Shown piece by piece: positions 63,460 through 64,000 of a stretch of 64,000 nucleotides of DNA; positions within the stretch are counted from its first letter, which is position 1, and each line of letters opens with the position of its first letter. The notes beneath the pieces were generated by a model that saw only the letters and a program-made list of their open reading frames with translations, was not told the DNA's origin and did not search any database. The translations under genes and the position numbers were made by a program. The DNA comes from Hymenobacter crusticola (lineage in GTDB: Bacteria > Bacteroidota > Bacteroidia > Cytophagales > Hymenobacteraceae). Location: positions 248,001 through 312,000 of the forward strand of contig NZ_MTSE01000003.1 in assembly GCF_002154225.1 (NCBI RefSeq), read 5' to 3'.

Positions 63460-64000
63460 ATGAAAACAAAAAATTCCCTGCTCTATATTGCGCTGGCTGG
63501 CGTAGCCCTAGGTTTTGTACAGAAGACCGAGCCCACGTTGAAAGATGCGTTTAAGGATGATTTCTACGTGGGCGCGGCGCTCAACTACCGCCAGATCAGC
63601 GGTCAGGATGCTAAGTCCACGGCGCTGATCAAAAAGCAATTCAACACCATCAGCCCGGAAAACTTGCTCAAGTGGGGCTCAGTGCACCCGCAGCCGAACC
63701 AGTACAACTTCAAGCCCGCCGACGACTATGTGGCCTTCGGGCAGCAGAACAAGATGTTTATCATCGGGCACACGCTCATGTGGCACCAGCAAACACCCAA
63801 GTGGGTATTTGAGGATGAGACGGGCAAACCCGCCAGCCGAGAAGTGCTGCTCAAGCGCCTGGAAGAACACATCAACACGGTGGTCGGCCGTTACAAAGGC
63901 AAGATTGGGGGCTGGGACGTAGTAAATGAAGCCATCGATGACCAACAAGGCGACTTGCGCAAAACCAAGTGGCTGGAAATCTTGGGCGAAGACTTCGCCG
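63460..64000 (+). CDS. GH10 endo-1,4-beta-xylanase, 3' end cut off
   Basis: The first 180 codons of a GH10 xylanase, running off the right edge. ATG 63460 opens a signal peptide (MKTKNSLLYIALAGVALGFV). Then FYVGAALNYRQI, TISPENLLKWGSVHP, HTLMWHQQTPKWVF and GGWDVVNEAIDD, where the Glu of VNEA is the acid/base residue. It cuts the xylan backbone into the oligomers that other enzymes of this locus finish. The nucleophile Glu should lie beyond the window, so completeness is unknown. Confidence 0.93.
   Translation, partial: MKTKNSLLYIALAGVALGFVQKTEPTLKDAFKDDFYVGAALNYRQISGQDAKSTALIKKQFNTISPENLLKWGSVHPQPNQYNFKPADDYVAFGQQNKMFIIGHTLMWHQQTPKWVFEDETGKPASREVLLKRLEEHINTVVGRYKGKIGGWDVVNEAIDDQQGDLRKTKWLEILGEDFA

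Noticed and set aside
1..64000. tRNA, rRNA, riboswitch or CRISPR elements
   Set aside because: No cloverleaf-like sequence, rRNA segment, known riboswitch core or regularly spaced repeat array was seen while reading the gaps.

Overview
The window looks like chromosomal DNA of a Bacteroidota bacterium of the order Cytophagales, most like Hymenobacter. The evidence is a SusC/SusD pair, Bacteroidota-type topoisomerase IV genes, few Shine-Dalgarno sequences, a moderately high GC content and many carboxypeptidase-regulatory and TonB-linked proteins. The genus is an inference from general character, not from a marker gene. I saw no tRNA, rRNA, CRISPR array, insertion sequence or prophage.

Layout. 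1-11.3 kb holds mixed housekeeping and envelope genes: a cut-off App1-type phosphatase, two tandem M48 metalloproteases, topoisomerase IB, a divergent pair of kinase-like envelope proteins, a DEDDh exonuclease/GIY-YIG fusion, a PA2169-type helical protein and an AI-2E family transporter. 11.6-22.7 kb is core information processing: parE-parC, two TPR proteins, thrS, then infC-rpmI-rplT. The infC gene appears to start at an AUA codon. 22.7-29.5 kb is a mixed stretch: an STAS-like protein, a luciferase-like oxidoreductase, a Nudix hydrolase, a short-chain dehydrogenase and a GH5-like hydrolase.

29.6-42.5 kb is a purine-catabolism island. Xanthine dehydrogenase (xdhA, xdhB, xdhC) makes urate. 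Uricase, HIU hydrolase and OHCU decarboxylase convert it to allantoin. Allantoinase, allantoate amidohydrolase and ureidoglycine aminohydrolase release its nitrogen. A DUF6986 aldolase/malate-synthase-like protein ends the row and may deal with glyoxylate, because no recognisable ureidoglycolate lyase is present. A beta-lactamase-fold serine hydrolase sits among them.

42.7-64 kb is a glucuronoxylan-utilisation locus: a LacI-type regulator with an unusual IS1-InsA-like zinc ribbon, mannonate dehydratase, GH67 alpha-glucuronidase, an SDR that may replace fructuronate reductase, SusC, SusD, a GH35-like enzyme, a sialate-esterase-type carbohydrate esterase, GH3 beta-xylosidase, xylulokinase, xylose isomerase and a GH10 xylanase cut by the right edge. 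The same roughly 48-bp operator module lies before mannonate dehydratase and before xylulokinase, tying both arms (glucuronate and xylose) to one LacI-type regulator.

Across the window the palindrome ACCTAGGT occurs at least twenty times, in genes and between them, far above chance. It behaves like a highly iterated palindrome. Several families of dispersed intergenic hairpins are also present.
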